A stretch of DNA of 64,000 nt, taken from positions 1 to 64,000 of the forward strand of contig NZ_PPXG01000003.1 of NCBI RefSeq assembly GCF_002909485.1, read 5' to 3'. Below are positions 36,182-46,271 of the stretch, one piece after another. Under the pieces are notes generated by a model. The model was not told where the DNA came from. It worked only from the letters and a program-made list of their open reading frames with translations, and did no database searches. The stretch comes from Stutzerimonas stutzeri. GTDB taxonomy: Bacteria; Pseudomonadota; Gammaproteobacteria; Pseudomonadales; Pseudomonadaceae. A program made the translations under genes and the position numbers. The first letter of the stretch is position 1; every line of letters starts with the position of its first letter.

Positions 36182-36391
36182 ATGAACCAGAATGAACAGG
36201 GTCGCGAAAGCGTCGAGTCCATCGATCAGACCGGCGACGCACATGAGCAGGACCCGGAAACCACCTCTACTCAGGGCGAGGTGGCCGGCGGTGACGAAAC
36301 CGATGTACCGGGCGGTGCCTATAACGTGCCGCCAGCGGTTACCGAGGAGGTGAGCGACGACTCGTCTCGCTCGGATGGTTCGTCACAATAA
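36182..36391 (+). CDS. Small acidic hydrophilic protein, unrecognised
   Basis: A 69-residue protein with no hydrophobic segment, rich in Glu, Asp, Ser and Gly (e.g. EQDPETTSTQGEV, GGDETDVPGGAYNVPPAV). AGGAG at 36171-36175 lies six bases before ATG 36182, which is the reason for accepting the gene and for rejecting a longer start. Likely intrinsically disordered; function unknown. Divergent from the heme-oxygenase-like gene. Confidence 0.55.
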   Translation: MNQNEQGRESVESIDQTGDAHEQDPETTSTQGEVAGGDETDVPGGAYNVPPAVTEEVSDDSSRSDGSSQ

Positions 36392-36557
36392 GGCGAGGGC
36401 GATCCGCTCTACGCTGATGCAGTCGATGCTGTGCGGATGATGTTCGGACTTAACTTTGCTGCGGTTTAGGTCGCCTGCTGGCTTTACACCTGCCAGCTTC
36501 CGCGGCCGCAGCCTTCCGTGCTGCGGCGGAGACGATCCATTTGCCCGAGCAACGGAC

Positions 36558-36899
36558 ATGCGCCAGCACAGACGCTTCAGCTTTCGCCACATAAGCAGCA
36601 TTCAGGTCACCAATCGCTTGAATGGCGAGCCCATGGGCTATGTCGTCGATTTATCGCTGGGCGGGCTGCGCCTGGTTTCCAGCCAGCCGCTGGCTGTAGG
36701 CGGGTGCTACGAGATGGTGCTACACATGCCGGAGCAGGGTGAGCGGGTGCGACAGATCGAGGCTGTGGTGATCTGCCAGTGGTCGCGCAAGGATTCACGC
36801 AGAGACAGCTTTGAAATGGGCTTCGCCCTGGATCGGCCGTCGGCGGACTTCGCTGCCATGGTGGCCAATCAGCTGCCGCGCCGCCGCAGGATCTACTGA
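36558..36899 (+). CDS. PilZ domain protein
   Basis: A 113-residue protein that is essentially one PilZ domain. The c-di-GMP motifs are visible: RQHRRFSF (RxxxR, residues 2-6) and VDLSLGGLRL (D/NxSxxG, residues 31-36). It ends in a basic tail, PRRRRIY. It converges with flhA of the second flagellar system, 24 bp away. A role in tuning motility by c-di-GMP is plausible from location, but flagellar brake proteins of the YcgR type normally have an additional N-terminal domain that is absent here. Confidence 0.8.
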   Translation: MRQHRRFSFRHISSIQVTNRLNGEPMGYVVDLSLGGLRLVSSQPLAVGGCYEMVLHMPEQGERVRQIEAVVICQWSRKDSRRDSFEMGFALDRPSADFAAMVANQLPRRRRIY

Positions 36900-36923
36900 C
36901 TCTCCCTGCGGCGACGCCGTTGC

Positions 36924-39020
36924 TTAACCCAGCGTACCGAGGATGTTCACACCGACGCGGTCGGGAATCTCGTTCTGCGACAGCACGTGCAGGCCCGGGC
37001 TGAAGACCCGTGCGTAGCGCGACAGCAAGGGGCGCAGCTGGGGCATCACGGTCAGGATCGGTGGATGGCCATCCTTGCGCAGTTTTTCCTTCACCACCGG
37101 CATGCTGTTCTGCAGCTGGTTGAGCAGGCTCGGCTCCACCGGGATATTGTCCAGGCTTACCTGGCCGGCTTGCTGGGCGATGGCGAGCGCATTGAGCAGG
37201 GTGTTCTCCAGCGCGTTTTCCAGCACGAACACCGCCAGCTCGCGACGATCTCCGGCAATCATCGATACGATGCTGCGACGCAGCGCATAACGCACGTCGG
37301 CGGCCAGTAGCACGGGGTCCTTGGTGGTCTCGCTGCATTCGAGGAGGGTACTGGCGATGGTTTCGATATCGCGCAGCGGCACTTCCTCCAGCAGCAGTTG
37401 GCGGTACACGCGCATCTGCTGGGTGTAGCTCAGTGCGTTCTTGAGGCTTTCGGCGAGTTTTGGGGCTTGCAGGGTCAGACGCTGCATCAGGTGCTCGACG
37501 TCGTCGTGCTTGAACAGATCGGGCAGATGCTCGCGGATCACCTTGTTCAGGTGCGTGGCGATAACGCTGGCGCAGTCGATTACCTGATAGCCGAGGTTCA
37601 GCGCGCGGGACTTGTCCGTCGGCTGAATCCACACCACCTGCATACGGTAGGCTGGATCGGTGCCGAGGATGCCGTCGATTTCGCCATACAGCTCAGCCGA
37701 CGGGATCGCCATCAGCCGGTCGGCATGCAGTTCGGCACCGTCGATCTTCTCGCCGTTGATGTAGATGTCGTACTGCGAGGCCTTGAGCCTGAGGCTGTCG
37801 CGGATCTGCACTTCCGGCAGCAGAAAGCCCAGATGCTCGGACAGTGTCTGGCGCACGCCGCGTACCCGCGCCGGCAGCGGCGCACCGGACGCTTCGTTGA
37901 CCAGCCCGACCAGCTTGTAGCCGAGCGATACCGACAACCGCTCGACCAACGGAATGTCTTCCCAGGCCAGCGATTGCGCCCGCTCCTTGTCCATTGCCTG
38001 GCCGAGCTGCTGAATCTCCTTGAGATCGGCGCCGGCGGCCGGCGGCTCGTGCAGCGAGACGCGCCAAGCGATGAAGCCGATCAGCGCGGCGAAGCCGAGG
38101 AACGCCAGGTGCGGCATGCCCGGCACCATGCCGAGCACGAAGAGGATGCCGGCGACGGTGTACAGCGAGGCGGGGTTGGCCAGCAGCTGGCGCTGGACCT
38201 GGCTGGTGATGTCGCTGGATTCGTTGATGCGGGTAACGATGATCGCCGCAGCGGTGGACAGGAGCAGCGCCGGAATCTGCGCAACCAGGCCGTCACCGAT
38301 GGTGAGCAGCGCGTATTGCTTGAAGGCTTCGCCGGCAGCCAGGTCGTGGACGAATACACCGATGGCGAAACCGCCGAAGAGGTTGATCAGCAGGATCAGA
38401 ATGCCGGCAATGGCATCGCCACGGACGAACTTTGAAGCCCCGTCCATCGCACCGTAGAAGTCGGCTTCCTTGGCCACTTCCTGGCGCCGCGCCTTGGCAT
38501 CTTCCTGGGTCAGCAGGCCGGCGTTGAGGTCGGCGTCGATGGCCATCTGCTTGCCCGGCAGGGCGTCCAGGGTGAAGCGCGCGGTGACTTCCGAGATGCG
38601 CTCGCCGCCCTTGGTGATGACGATGAAGTTGATGATCATCAGGATCACGAACACCACCAGGCCGACGATGAAGTTGCCGCCGATCACCACCTCGCCGAAG
38701 GCCTCGATCACCTTGCCCGCGGCGCCCGTACCCGAGTGGCCTTCGAGCAGCACCACGCGGGTCGAAGCGACGTTCAAGGTCAGGCGCATCAGCGTGGTGA
38801 CCAGGATCACCGTGGGGAACAGCGAGAAATCCAGCGGGCTCTTCGACGACACGCTGACCAGCAACACCAGCACTGCCATGGCGATGTTGAAGGTGAACAG
38901 GATATCCAGCAGCTGCGGCGGCAGCGGCAGGATGATCATCGCCAGAATCGACAGGATGATCAGCGGAATGCCGATCCGGCCACTGCGGAATGTGGGCGTG
39001 AGTTTCTGAATCAGGCTCAT
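36924..39020 (-). CDS. flhA: Flagellar export gate protein FlhA (lateral system)
   Basis: A 698-residue FHIPEP-family protein: about eight N-terminal helices (IPLIILSILAMIILPLPPQLL, FNIAMAVLVLLVSVSSKS), the conserved FPTVILVTTLMRLTLNVASTR, and a large cytosolic domain with the chaperone docking region. It forms the nonameric ring of the flagellar export apparatus. Last gene of the leftward fliM-N-P-Q-R-flhB-flhA operon; its ATG overlaps the flhB stop by four bases. Confidence 0.95.
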   Translation of the reverse strand: MSLIQKLTPTFRSGRIGIPLIILSILAMIILPLPPQLLDILFTFNIAMAVLVLLVSVSSKSPLDFSLFPTVILVTTLMRLTLNVASTRVVLLEGHSGTGAAGKVIEAFGEVVIGGNFIVGLVVFVILMIINFIVITKGGERISEVTARFTLDALPGKQMAIDADLNAGLLTQEDAKARRQEVAKEADFYGAMDGASKFVRGDAIAGILILLINLFGGFAIGVFVHDLAAGEAFKQYALLTIGDGLVAQIPALLLSTAAAIIVTRINESSDITSQVQRQLLANPASLYTVAGILFVLGMVPGMPHLAFLGFAALIGFIAWRVSLHEPPAAGADLKEIQQLGQAMDKERAQSLAWEDIPLVERLSVSLGYKLVGLVNEASGAPLPARVRGVRQTLSEHLGFLLPEVQIRDSLRLKASQYDIYINGEKIDGAELHADRLMAIPSAELYGEIDGILGTDPAYRMQVVWIQPTDKSRALNLGYQVIDCASVIATHLNKVIREHLPDLFKHDDVEHLMQRLTLQAPKLAESLKNALSYTQQMRVYRQLLLEEVPLRDIETIASTLLECSETTKDPVLLAADVRYALRRSIVSMIAGDRRELAVFVLENALENTLLNALAIAQQAGQVSLDNIPVEPSLLNQLQNSMPVVKEKLRKDGHPPILTVMPQLRPLLSRYARVFSPGLHVLSQNEIPDRVGVNILGTLG

Positions 39021-40159
39021 GAGCGCGCTCGGTTGAACAGTTCTTCGGGGATGTGGATGTTGCTGGCCAGCGCCGGCTTGCTTTCCCGGCGGCCCTGTTT
39101 CCAGGCCTTGAGCTGGAGGATGTAAGTCAGCACGTGAGCCACGGCGGTGTAGAGCGGCGCCGGGATCTGCTGATTGACCTGGGTGCTGTAGTAGATCGCG
39201 CGGGCCAACGGCGGCAGCTCGATCACCTCGCGCTGATTGGCCTGGGCCATCTTGCGGATGTACAGCGCCATCTCATCAACGCCACGGGCGATCACGAACG
39301 GCGTTTCGGCCTTCTTCGGGTCGTACTTGAGCGCCACGGCATAGTGGGTCGGGTTGACGATCACCACGTCGGCATCCTTGATCACCTTGGTGATCTGCCG
39401 TTGTGCCAGTGCGCGCTGCAGTTGCTTGATGCGTGCCTTCACCTCAGGGCGGCCTTCCTGGTTCTTGTGCTCTTCCTTGCGCTCCTGCTTGGTCATGCGC
39501 ATTTTTTTCAGGAAGAAGAAACGCTGCAGCGGGATGTCGATGAAGGAGAACAGCACGAACACCAGCAGCAACGAAATCGCCAGGTCGAAGGTCAGCGAGA
39601 AGGCACCGCCGATGGCGTTGAAGATATCGGTGCGCTGCAGTGCAATCAGCCTCGGCGCCGCGTAGTAAAGCTGCCAGGCGGCGATGCTGAGCAGGGCGGC
39701 GATCTTCAGCAGCGATTTGGCCAGCTCGCTCCAGTTCTGGGCGCCGACCATCCGTCCCAGTCCTGTGATGGGGTTGAGCTTGCTGAACTTCGGCGCGAAA
39801 TTCTTTGCCGAGAACACCCAGCCGCCCGGTACCAGGGCGAAGGCGATGACCAGGATCGGCGTCAGCAGCAGCGGCAGCAGCACGCTGACGAACACCAGCA
39901 GGTTGTGCAGCAGAATCACCTGCACGTCATCGATGCCGATCTCGCTCTGCTGGAAGTTGATATAGGAGTAGCTGAAGCTCTGCTGCATGCCGTCGAGAAA
40001 CACCCCAGCGCTGAGCTTGAGCAGCAACAGCGTGGCGAGCAGCGAAACGGTGGTGGCGACATCCTTGGAGCGGGTGACCTGGCCGTCGTCGCGACTCTTC
40101 TTGAGTTTCTGCTCGGAGGCCTCTTCGGTCTTTTCCTGACTGCTGTTCTGCTCAGACAT
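39017..40159 (-). CDS. flhB: Flagellar export switch protein FlhB (lateral system)
   Basis: A 380-residue protein: charged N-terminus (QEKTEEASEQKLKKSRDDGQ), four membrane helices and a C-terminal cytosolic domain with the autocleavage motif NPTH (around residue 267, in VIVNPTHYAVALKYDP). Cleavage switches export from rod/hook to filament substrates. It overlaps fliR by 8 bp at its start. Confidence 0.95.
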   Translation of the reverse strand: MSEQNSSQEKTEEASEQKLKKSRDDGQVTRSKDVATTVSLLATLLLLKLSAGVFLDGMQQSFSYSYINFQQSEIGIDDVQVILLHNLLVFVSVLLPLLLTPILVIAFALVPGGWVFSAKNFAPKFSKLNPITGLGRMVGAQNWSELAKSLLKIAALLSIAAWQLYYAAPRLIALQRTDIFNAIGGAFSLTFDLAISLLLVFVLFSFIDIPLQRFFFLKKMRMTKQERKEEHKNQEGRPEVKARIKQLQRALAQRQITKVIKDADVVIVNPTHYAVALKYDPKKAETPFVIARGVDEMALYIRKMAQANQREVIELPPLARAIYYSTQVNQQIPAPLYTAVAHVLTYILQLKAWKQGRRESKPALASNIHIPEELFNRARS

Positions 40160-40949
40160 GGCCGCCGCTCCTGAGCAGAACGCCGATCTTGTCCAGCAGG
40201 TCGCGGGTCAGGTGCAGGTAGGCCTCGGCGAGGTTCGGCAGGGTCAGGTAGATCAGCGACAAGCCGGCGAGGATCGCCATGGGAAAGCCCAGGGAGAACA
40301 GGTTCATCGCCGGCGAGATGCGGTTGAGCAGGCCGAAGCAGAACTGCACCAGGGTCATGCAGAAGACGATCGGCAGGGCGATCAGCAGGGCCGCCGAAAT
40401 CACCCAGGCCATCGACCAGGCGATGGTCTGCAGACCGTCGTAGAACAGCCCGCTGCCGATCGGCCAGTAGACGAAGCTCTGGTAGATGATGCTCACCGTG
40501 ACCAGATGCCCGTCGATGGCGAAGAACAGCAGTGCCAGCAGGATGAAATACAGCTGGTAGATGATCGACGCTGAGGACACGCCGTTCATGGGGTCGTTGA
40601 ACACCGCCATGGACAGCCCGAGCTGGGTCGAGACCACGTCACCGATCAGGGTGAACACGGTGAACACCAGCAACAGCGCCAGGCCCAGCAGCAGGCCCAT
40701 GGCGATCTGCTCGATGGCGGCCAGCATGCCTGCCAGCGACAGCGGGTCGAGCGTCGGCGGTGTCGGCAAGGCCGCGCCCAGCACCAGGGTCAGCGCCAGC
40801 GCCAGGAGGATGCGCACACGCACGCTGATCGCCTTGTGACTGAACATCGGCGCCAGACTGAGCACGGCCATGATCCGGCAGAACGGCCACCAGTAGGCGA
40901 GCAGCGATTGCAGGTATTGGCCGGCGTGCATCAGGGGATCGTTGGGCAT
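40152..40949 (-). CDS. fliR: Flagellar export protein FliR (lateral system)
   Basis: A 265-residue protein with about six hydrophobic segments, including AVLSLAPMFSHKAISVRVRI near the N-terminus and LVQFCFGLLNRISPAMNLFS, matching the FliR signature. It assembles with FliP and FliQ into the helical core gate. Three bases separate its start from the fliQ stop. Confidence 0.93.
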   Translation of the reverse strand: MPNDPLMHAGQYLQSLLAYWWPFCRIMAVLSLAPMFSHKAISVRVRILLALALTLVLGAALPTPPTLDPLSLAGMLAAIEQIAMGLLLGLALLLVFTVFTLIGDVVSTQLGLSMAVFNDPMNGVSSASIIYQLYFILLALLFFAIDGHLVTVSIIYQSFVYWPIGSGLFYDGLQTIAWSMAWVISAALLIALPIVFCMTLVQFCFGLLNRISPAMNLFSLGFPMAILAGLSLIYLTLPNLAEAYLHLTRDLLDKIGVLLRSGGHV

Positions 40950-40952
40950 GAT

Positions 40953-41225
40953 TCAGCCGACCAGGCGACCCGCCTGCTGGAAGGTTTCGATGAACAGGTC
41001 GCTCAGCGTACGCAGGATCCAGTGCCCGGCGAACACCAGCATGCCGAGGGTGATCAACAGACGTGGGAGGAAGCTCAGCATCTGTTCGTTGATCTGCGTG
41101 GCGGCCTGGAAAATGCTGATCAGGAGGCCGCCGAGCAGGCTCGGCACGATCAGCACGCAGACCACCAGGACGATCACGTGAATGGCGTTGGAAACGATAT
41201 GGACGGCGGTGTCGGGGGTCAGCAT
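40953..41225 (-). CDS. fliQ: Flagellar export protein FliQ (lateral system)
   Basis: A 90-residue protein with two membrane hairpin helices (VIVLVVCVLIVPSLLGGLLIS and LLITLGMLVFAGHWILRTL) and the FliQ motif QAATQINEQMLSFLPRL. Standard length. Its start lies 908 bp from the end of fliP because of an inserted repeat element; in other systems the genes are adjacent. Confidence 0.93.
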   Translation of the reverse strand: MLTPDTAVHIVSNAIHVIVLVVCVLIVPSLLGGLLISIFQAATQINEQMLSFLPRLLITLGMLVFAGHWILRTLSDLFIETFQQAGRLVG

Positions 41226-41328
41226 GGGAGCACCTGGGCGGCGATACAGCCGCTACAGGTCGCGGCGAGCTGGTAGTGGCTTTGGCTTCGGGTGTAATGG
41301 CTCTTTGTTGTAGTTGGCTGAGGCAGTG

Positions 41329-41988
41329 GTTTCGCCCTGCTGGGCGACTCACTTTTTTCAGTCGCGAAAAAAGTAAGCAAAAACGCTTGCCCCTCCATCC
41401 GGCCCCGGCTGCGCCGGGGTTCCCTCGCTCCGGTGACGCTCCAGGGGCCCGCCGCGAAGGGCCATCCCTGGCCCATCGCGGCTCTCGCGGCATCCATGCC
41501 GCTCAACCCCTTCCACGCCACCTGCGCTCGGCCTCCTGAAAGGGGCGACTCGGTCGCGCCTGAAAGGCCGTGCAGCGAAGTGTATGTGCGGGCTTCAAGG
41601 GATCGTAGGGTGGGTAACGCGTAGCTTACCCACCGATTTTTGCGCGCAACGTTCGAGACCAATCGCTGTGTCGCTTGCGGTGGAAAATGCTTCGCAGTTT
41701 TCCACCCTACGGCGTCCGCCTGCGGGCAAAGCTGCTTTTCCATTGCACGAACTGCCAGGCGACGCGAAAAGCCCCTTTCAGGAGGCCGAATGGAATCCGC
41801 GCGGAGGGGAGCGAGCGGCATGGATGCCGCAAGAGGCGTAAAGGGCCATGGATGGCCCTTGTACGCCGGCCCCCGGAGCGGGGATGGAATGAGGGAAGTC
41901 GAGCGCAGCGAGACCCGGATGTAGGGGCAAGACCTTTTGGTTCCTTTTGGGGCAACTGCCAAAAGGGACTCGCCCAGCAGGGCGAAAC
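41329..41988. repeat. 660-bp inverted-repeat element separating fliQ and fliP
   Basis: Two 218-bp arms, 41329-41546 and 41771-41988, are imperfect inverted copies. The outer ends match 21 of 22 bases (gtttcgccctgctgggcga / tcgcccagcagggcgaaac), the inner ends match as gcctcctgaaaggggc / gcccctttcaggaggc, and CTTGCCCCT-CATCCGG and GCGGCATCCATGCCGCTC recur at equivalent places. The 224-bp centre contains a second palindrome family (41604-41711). I see no transposase; spurious reading frames cross it on both strands. It resembles non-coding repeats scattered in Pseudomonas genomes. Confidence 0.8.
41604..41711. repeat. Paired palindromes in the centre of the inverted-repeat element
   Basis: CGTAGGGTGGGTAA...TTACCCACC (41604-41634) and GGTGGAAAA...TTTTCCACCCTACG (41679-41711) are two stem-loops in inverted orientation, bounded by CGTAGGG and CCCTACG. 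Same family as 33513-33590, where the two copies face the opposite way. Confidence 0.75.
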
Positions 41989-42133
41989 CAATGCGTCGGT
42001 CGACTCCGCCAATAGGCCCTGGCCTAGGGAGCCCAAGCCCAGCAGCTTCGCGGCCAAGGTCGCTCTCACAAACGCGCCCTGCCTCCCCATTCTCCAAGCC
42101 CCACCGCACGGCCAACGCCTTCATCCCCATCAC

Positions 42134-42889
42134 CTAAAACGGCTGAATACTGGTGGTCAACGTCCCCATCAACAGCGCCCAGCCGTCAACCAGCACGAAC
42201 ACCATCAACTTGAACGGCAACGAAATCATCATCGGCGAGAGCATCATCATGCCCATCGCCATCAGCACGCTGGCCACCACCAGGTCGATCACCAGAAACG
42301 GCACGAAGATCATGAAGCCCAGCTGAAATGCAGTCTTCAGCTCGCTCAGCACGAACGCCGGCAGCAATAGCGAGAAGTCCAGGTCGTCGAGGTTCTCCGG
42401 CAGCTCTTCGCCGGCCAGCGCCACCATGGTTTCCAGGGAGTTCTTGTTGGTCTGTGCCAGCATGAAACCGGCCAGGCTGCCCTTGGCCGAGTCCAGCGCC
42501 TGTTCGAGGGTGATCTCGTCGTTCTGGAACGGCTCGTAGGCCTGGCTGTGGATGTCCTGCCAGACCGGGCGCATCACCAGCAGGGTGACGATCAGGGCGA
42601 TGCCGATTAGCACCTGGTTCGGCGGACTCTGCTGCAGGCCGATGGCCTGGCGCAGGATGGCCAGTACGATGATGAAGCGGGTGAAGCAGGTCATCATCAT
42701 CAGCATCGCCGGCAGGAAGCCGAGCAGGGTCATGATGATGAGGATCTGCAGCTTCACCGAGAATTCCTGGCCGTTCTCGGTATCGTTCAGGTTGAACAGG
42801 GTGATTTCGCCGCCGGCGGCCTGGGCTGCCAGGGGCATCAGGCCGATCAGCAGCAGGCCGAGCAGGCTCAGGCCGCGACGCAGGTTCAT
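42134..42889 (-). CDS. fliP: Flagellar export protein FliP (lateral system)
   Basis: A 251-residue protein with a signal peptide (LSLLGLLLIGLMPLAAQAAG) and the FliP signatures LPAMLMMMTCFTRFIIVLAILRQ (split over the core helix) and FMIFVPFLVIDLVVASVLMAMG. It forms the FliPQR gate. ATG 42889 overlaps the fliN stop; a longer frame inside fliN was rejected. Downstream the operon is interrupted by the inverted-repeat element. Confidence 0.95.
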   Translation of the reverse strand: MNLRRGLSLLGLLLIGLMPLAAQAAGGEITLFNLNDTENGQEFSVKLQILIIMTLLGFLPAMLMMMTCFTRFIIVLAILRQAIGLQQSPPNQVLIGIALIVTLLVMRPVWQDIHSQAYEPFQNDEITLEQALDSAKGSLAGFMLAQTNKNSLETMVALAGEELPENLDDLDFSLLLPAFVLSELKTAFQLGFMIFVPFLVIDLVVASVLMAMGMMMLSPMMISLPFKLMVFVLVDGWALLMGTLTTSIQPF

Positions 42890-43257
42890 GAGGCGAAGGC
42901 GTCCAGGCTGGTGCCGGACAGTTCGACGATACGCAGGCCGTAGTTGCCGTTCATCACCACCACCTCGGCCTTGGCGAACAGGGTACCGTTGACCTTCACG
43001 TCCAGCGGTTCGCCGGCCAGCTTGTCGAGCACGATCACGCTGCTGGTATCGCACTCCATCAGCTCCTTGAGGGAGATTTCCGCGGAGGCAACCTCGAGGG
43101 TGACGTTCACCGGGATCTTGCCGAAGAAGCTCAGGTCCTGGCGCGGCGCAGGCGCTGCGGCAGGGGCTTCGAGCGCGGGGGCGTCGACGGCATCCAGGCT
43201 GAGGTCGCCTTCGTTGATGAGGTTTTCGAATTCGTTATCGGAAAGATGGCCGTTCAT
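42886..43257 (-). CDS. fliN: Flagellar switch protein FliN (lateral system)
   Basis: A 123-residue protein: a disordered acidic/Pro-Ala N-terminus (residues 1-40) and a SpoA domain (FFGKIPVNVTLEVASAEISL...LDKLAGEPLDVKVNGTLFAKAEVVV...YGLRIVEL). It forms the lower C-ring with FliM. Overlaps fliM by four bases. Confidence 0.93.
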   Translation of the reverse strand: MNGHLSDNEFENLINEGDLSLDAVDAPALEAPAAAPAPRQDLSFFGKIPVNVTLEVASAEISLKELMECDTSSVIVLDKLAGEPLDVKVNGTLFAKAEVVVMNGNYGLRIVELSGTSLDAFAS

Positions 43258-44093
43258 TGGGTGTTCACGCTTTCAAGTGAAGTAAGGAACAGGGCCCCGT
43301 CCTCTTCGAAGATGGTGCCGCGATAGAGCTTCTGTTGGTTGATGCGCACTTCGTAGCGGTCCAGCGGGCGCAGCATCAGGATGTCGTCGAGCTGTAGAGC
43401 GAGTACCTGGGCCAGCGGCATCTGTGCCGACGCCACCACGCAATCGAGGTGTACAGGCAAGTGCTTGATGTGATCGATGGGGTTTCCCGGCATGCGCGCC
43501 GGTGGTGGCCCGGCCAAGCGGCTGGTCAGTTCGTCGACCAGATCGGTATCCAGATAGATGTAGATCGAGGAGCGGCTACCGGTGATATGGCTGATGTACT
43601 CGTACTCGGCCACATATTCCCAGCTGGTTTCCTCGTAGTCATTTCGATAACTGTCGAGTTTGCCGAATGTCTCGCCGGACAATATCGAGCGGGCAAATAT
43701 GTCAGTGATGTCCATGCCCAGACGGTTGCGCATTCGCTGTTCTGACGTGCTGATCGGCGGTGTGTCCTGACTTGCCAGGACGGTGCCGCCGTAATAACAC
43801 TCGAGTGCTTCAGTCAGTAGTGCCCGGTCAATCGAAAATCCAACTTTCCCCATGGCCGACCGGTATATGCAGTCCGGCTCGTCGCTGCGCTCTTCCTGAA
43901 CATCGATCCGGTTCAGTTCGAGGTTGATTCGATAGTTGCGCAGGAAGTAATCGCCGATCAGGCGCGGGTTCTTGTTGGTCGTTTCCTTAATGTATTGAGG
44001 AATCTTGTGGTGATGCCGTCCCAGCTTCTGCGGTTTCAATACAGTCAGGCTTTGGGCGGGCACGCCATGGTGGACTTTTGAGTTGCCAGTCAT
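43254..44093 (-). CDS. fliM: Flagellar switch protein FliM (lateral system), lacking CheY-binding peptide
   Basis: About 279 residues, shorter than the 320-335 of polar FliM. The middle CheC-like domain (IPQYIKETTNKNPRLIGDYFLRNYRINLEL onwards in pieces) and C-terminal SpoA domain (LPVHLDCVVASAQMPLAQVLAL...LRPLDRYEVRINQQKLYRG) are present. The N-terminus MTGNSKVHHGVPAQSLTVLK has no LSQxEIDALL-type CheY-binding peptide. First gene of the leftward operon. A longer frame (to 44192) has no better start; ATG 44093 was chosen. Confidence 0.85.
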   Translation of the reverse strand: MTGNSKVHHGVPAQSLTVLKPQKLGRHHHKIPQYIKETTNKNPRLIGDYFLRNYRINLELNRIDVQEERSDEPDCIYRSAMGKVGFSIDRALLTEALECYYGGTVLASQDTPPISTSEQRMRNRLGMDITDIFARSILSGETFGKLDSYRNDYEETSWEYVAEYEYISHITGSRSSIYIYLDTDLVDELTSRLAGPPPARMPGNPIDHIKHLPVHLDCVVASAQMPLAQVLALQLDDILMLRPLDRYEVRINQQKLYRGTIFEEDGALFLTSLESVNTQ

Positions 44094-44506
44094 GTTGTGA
44101 ACTGTATTTCCTGGAGTCGGTGAACACGGCGGCGATGCCGCTGGCCATTTATGCAGAGCGTTGGCTGGCTGGCACGGGTGTTTTCCGGGCACGGCTCTAG
44201 CGTGCCGCCATCCTAGGCCTGGGCGCGTGAGGGGTTAAATCAAGAGATATCAAATGAGCTTTTTTGAGCTCGTCAGGCGTCCATTGATTTCAATTAAGCA
44301 GAACTGATTGGGTGATTGAGGCAGCGTCCTGATAGCGTGCGCGCACTTGTTCGGAGTGCCGACGAAAGTGCGCTGGGTCGATTGCGAGTCAGAAGCCAAA
44401 AAGACGGCAAACAGTTCCGAAAAATTAAACAGATTTTTTCTTTCGCATTCCGTTGGGCCGCAATTCGAGTAATTGCAGCGGTGCCAGGAAGGCAAGGTGG
44501 GTCACA
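44094..44506. other. Divergent control region fliM / LafK-like gene
   Basis: About 410 bp, AT-richer than the surroundings between roughly 44230 and 44460. It should carry both divergent promoters. No sigma54 site passes inspection with confidence; the closest, GGCACGGCTCTAGC (44188-44201, rightward), has the -24 element but a poor -12. No gene seen. Confidence 0.5.
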
Positions 44507-45910
<1,404 letters not shown>

Positions 45911-45930
45911 ATGATCGGGGAAGAACAGCC

Positions 45931-46251
45931 ATGAGTTCCATCACTCAGGTACAGCAGGATCTGCTGGGCCGCATGCAACAACTGGCGGGTGTCGCCGAGG
46001 GACAGGCGGTCCGTCCGTCGAGCATGGCGACCAATGCGATCAGTAGCTCGTTCGAGGCCGCGATGCGCTCAGTGGATGCCCAGCAACATCAGGCCAGCGC
46101 GGCGATGGCGGCGGTCGACAGCGGCAAGAGCGACGATCTGGTCGGCGCGATGGTCGACAGCCAGAAGGCCAGCGTGTCGTTCTCCGCCCTGCTGCAGGTG
46201 CGCAACAAACTGACGACGGCGTTCGACGACGTCATGCGAATGCCGCTGTAA
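45931..46251 (+). CDS. fliE: Flagellar hook-basal body protein FliE (lateral system)
   Basis: A 106-residue protein with the FliE signature [17 protein letters not shown] and C-terminal [22 protein letters not shown]. It links the MS ring to the proximal rod. ATG 45931 is preceded by GGGGAAG. First of the fliEFGHIJ genes. Confidence 0.93.
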   Translation: MSSITQVQQDLLGRMQQLAGVAEGQAVRPSSMATNAISSSFEAAMRSVDAQQHQASAAMAAVDSGKSDDLVGAMVDSQKASVSFSALLQVRNKLTTAFDDVMRMPL

Positions 46252-46271
46252 TCGGCCCAGAGAGCTAAGAC

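Noticed and set aside
39053-40174. Long plus-strand frame opposite flhB
   Set aside because: Antisense shadow of a conserved flagellar gene; no family match.
41219-42133. A 304-codon open frame on the minus strand filling the whole fliP-fliQ gap
   Set aside because: It runs through the inverted-repeat element, contains repeat-derived peptide such as FFATEKSESPSRAKPLPQ, has no ribosome-binding site, and is explained by GC-rich repeat DNA.
44188-44201. Possible sigma54 site GGCACGGCTCTAGC upstream of the LafK-like gene
   Set aside because: Spacing GG-N10-GC fits but the -12 element is TAGCG instead of TTGCW and it lies over 300 bp from the start codon.
44250-44495. An 81-codon minus-strand frame in the fliM/LafK control region
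   Set aside because: No ribosome-binding site or recognisable domain, and it occupies the expected divergent promoters.
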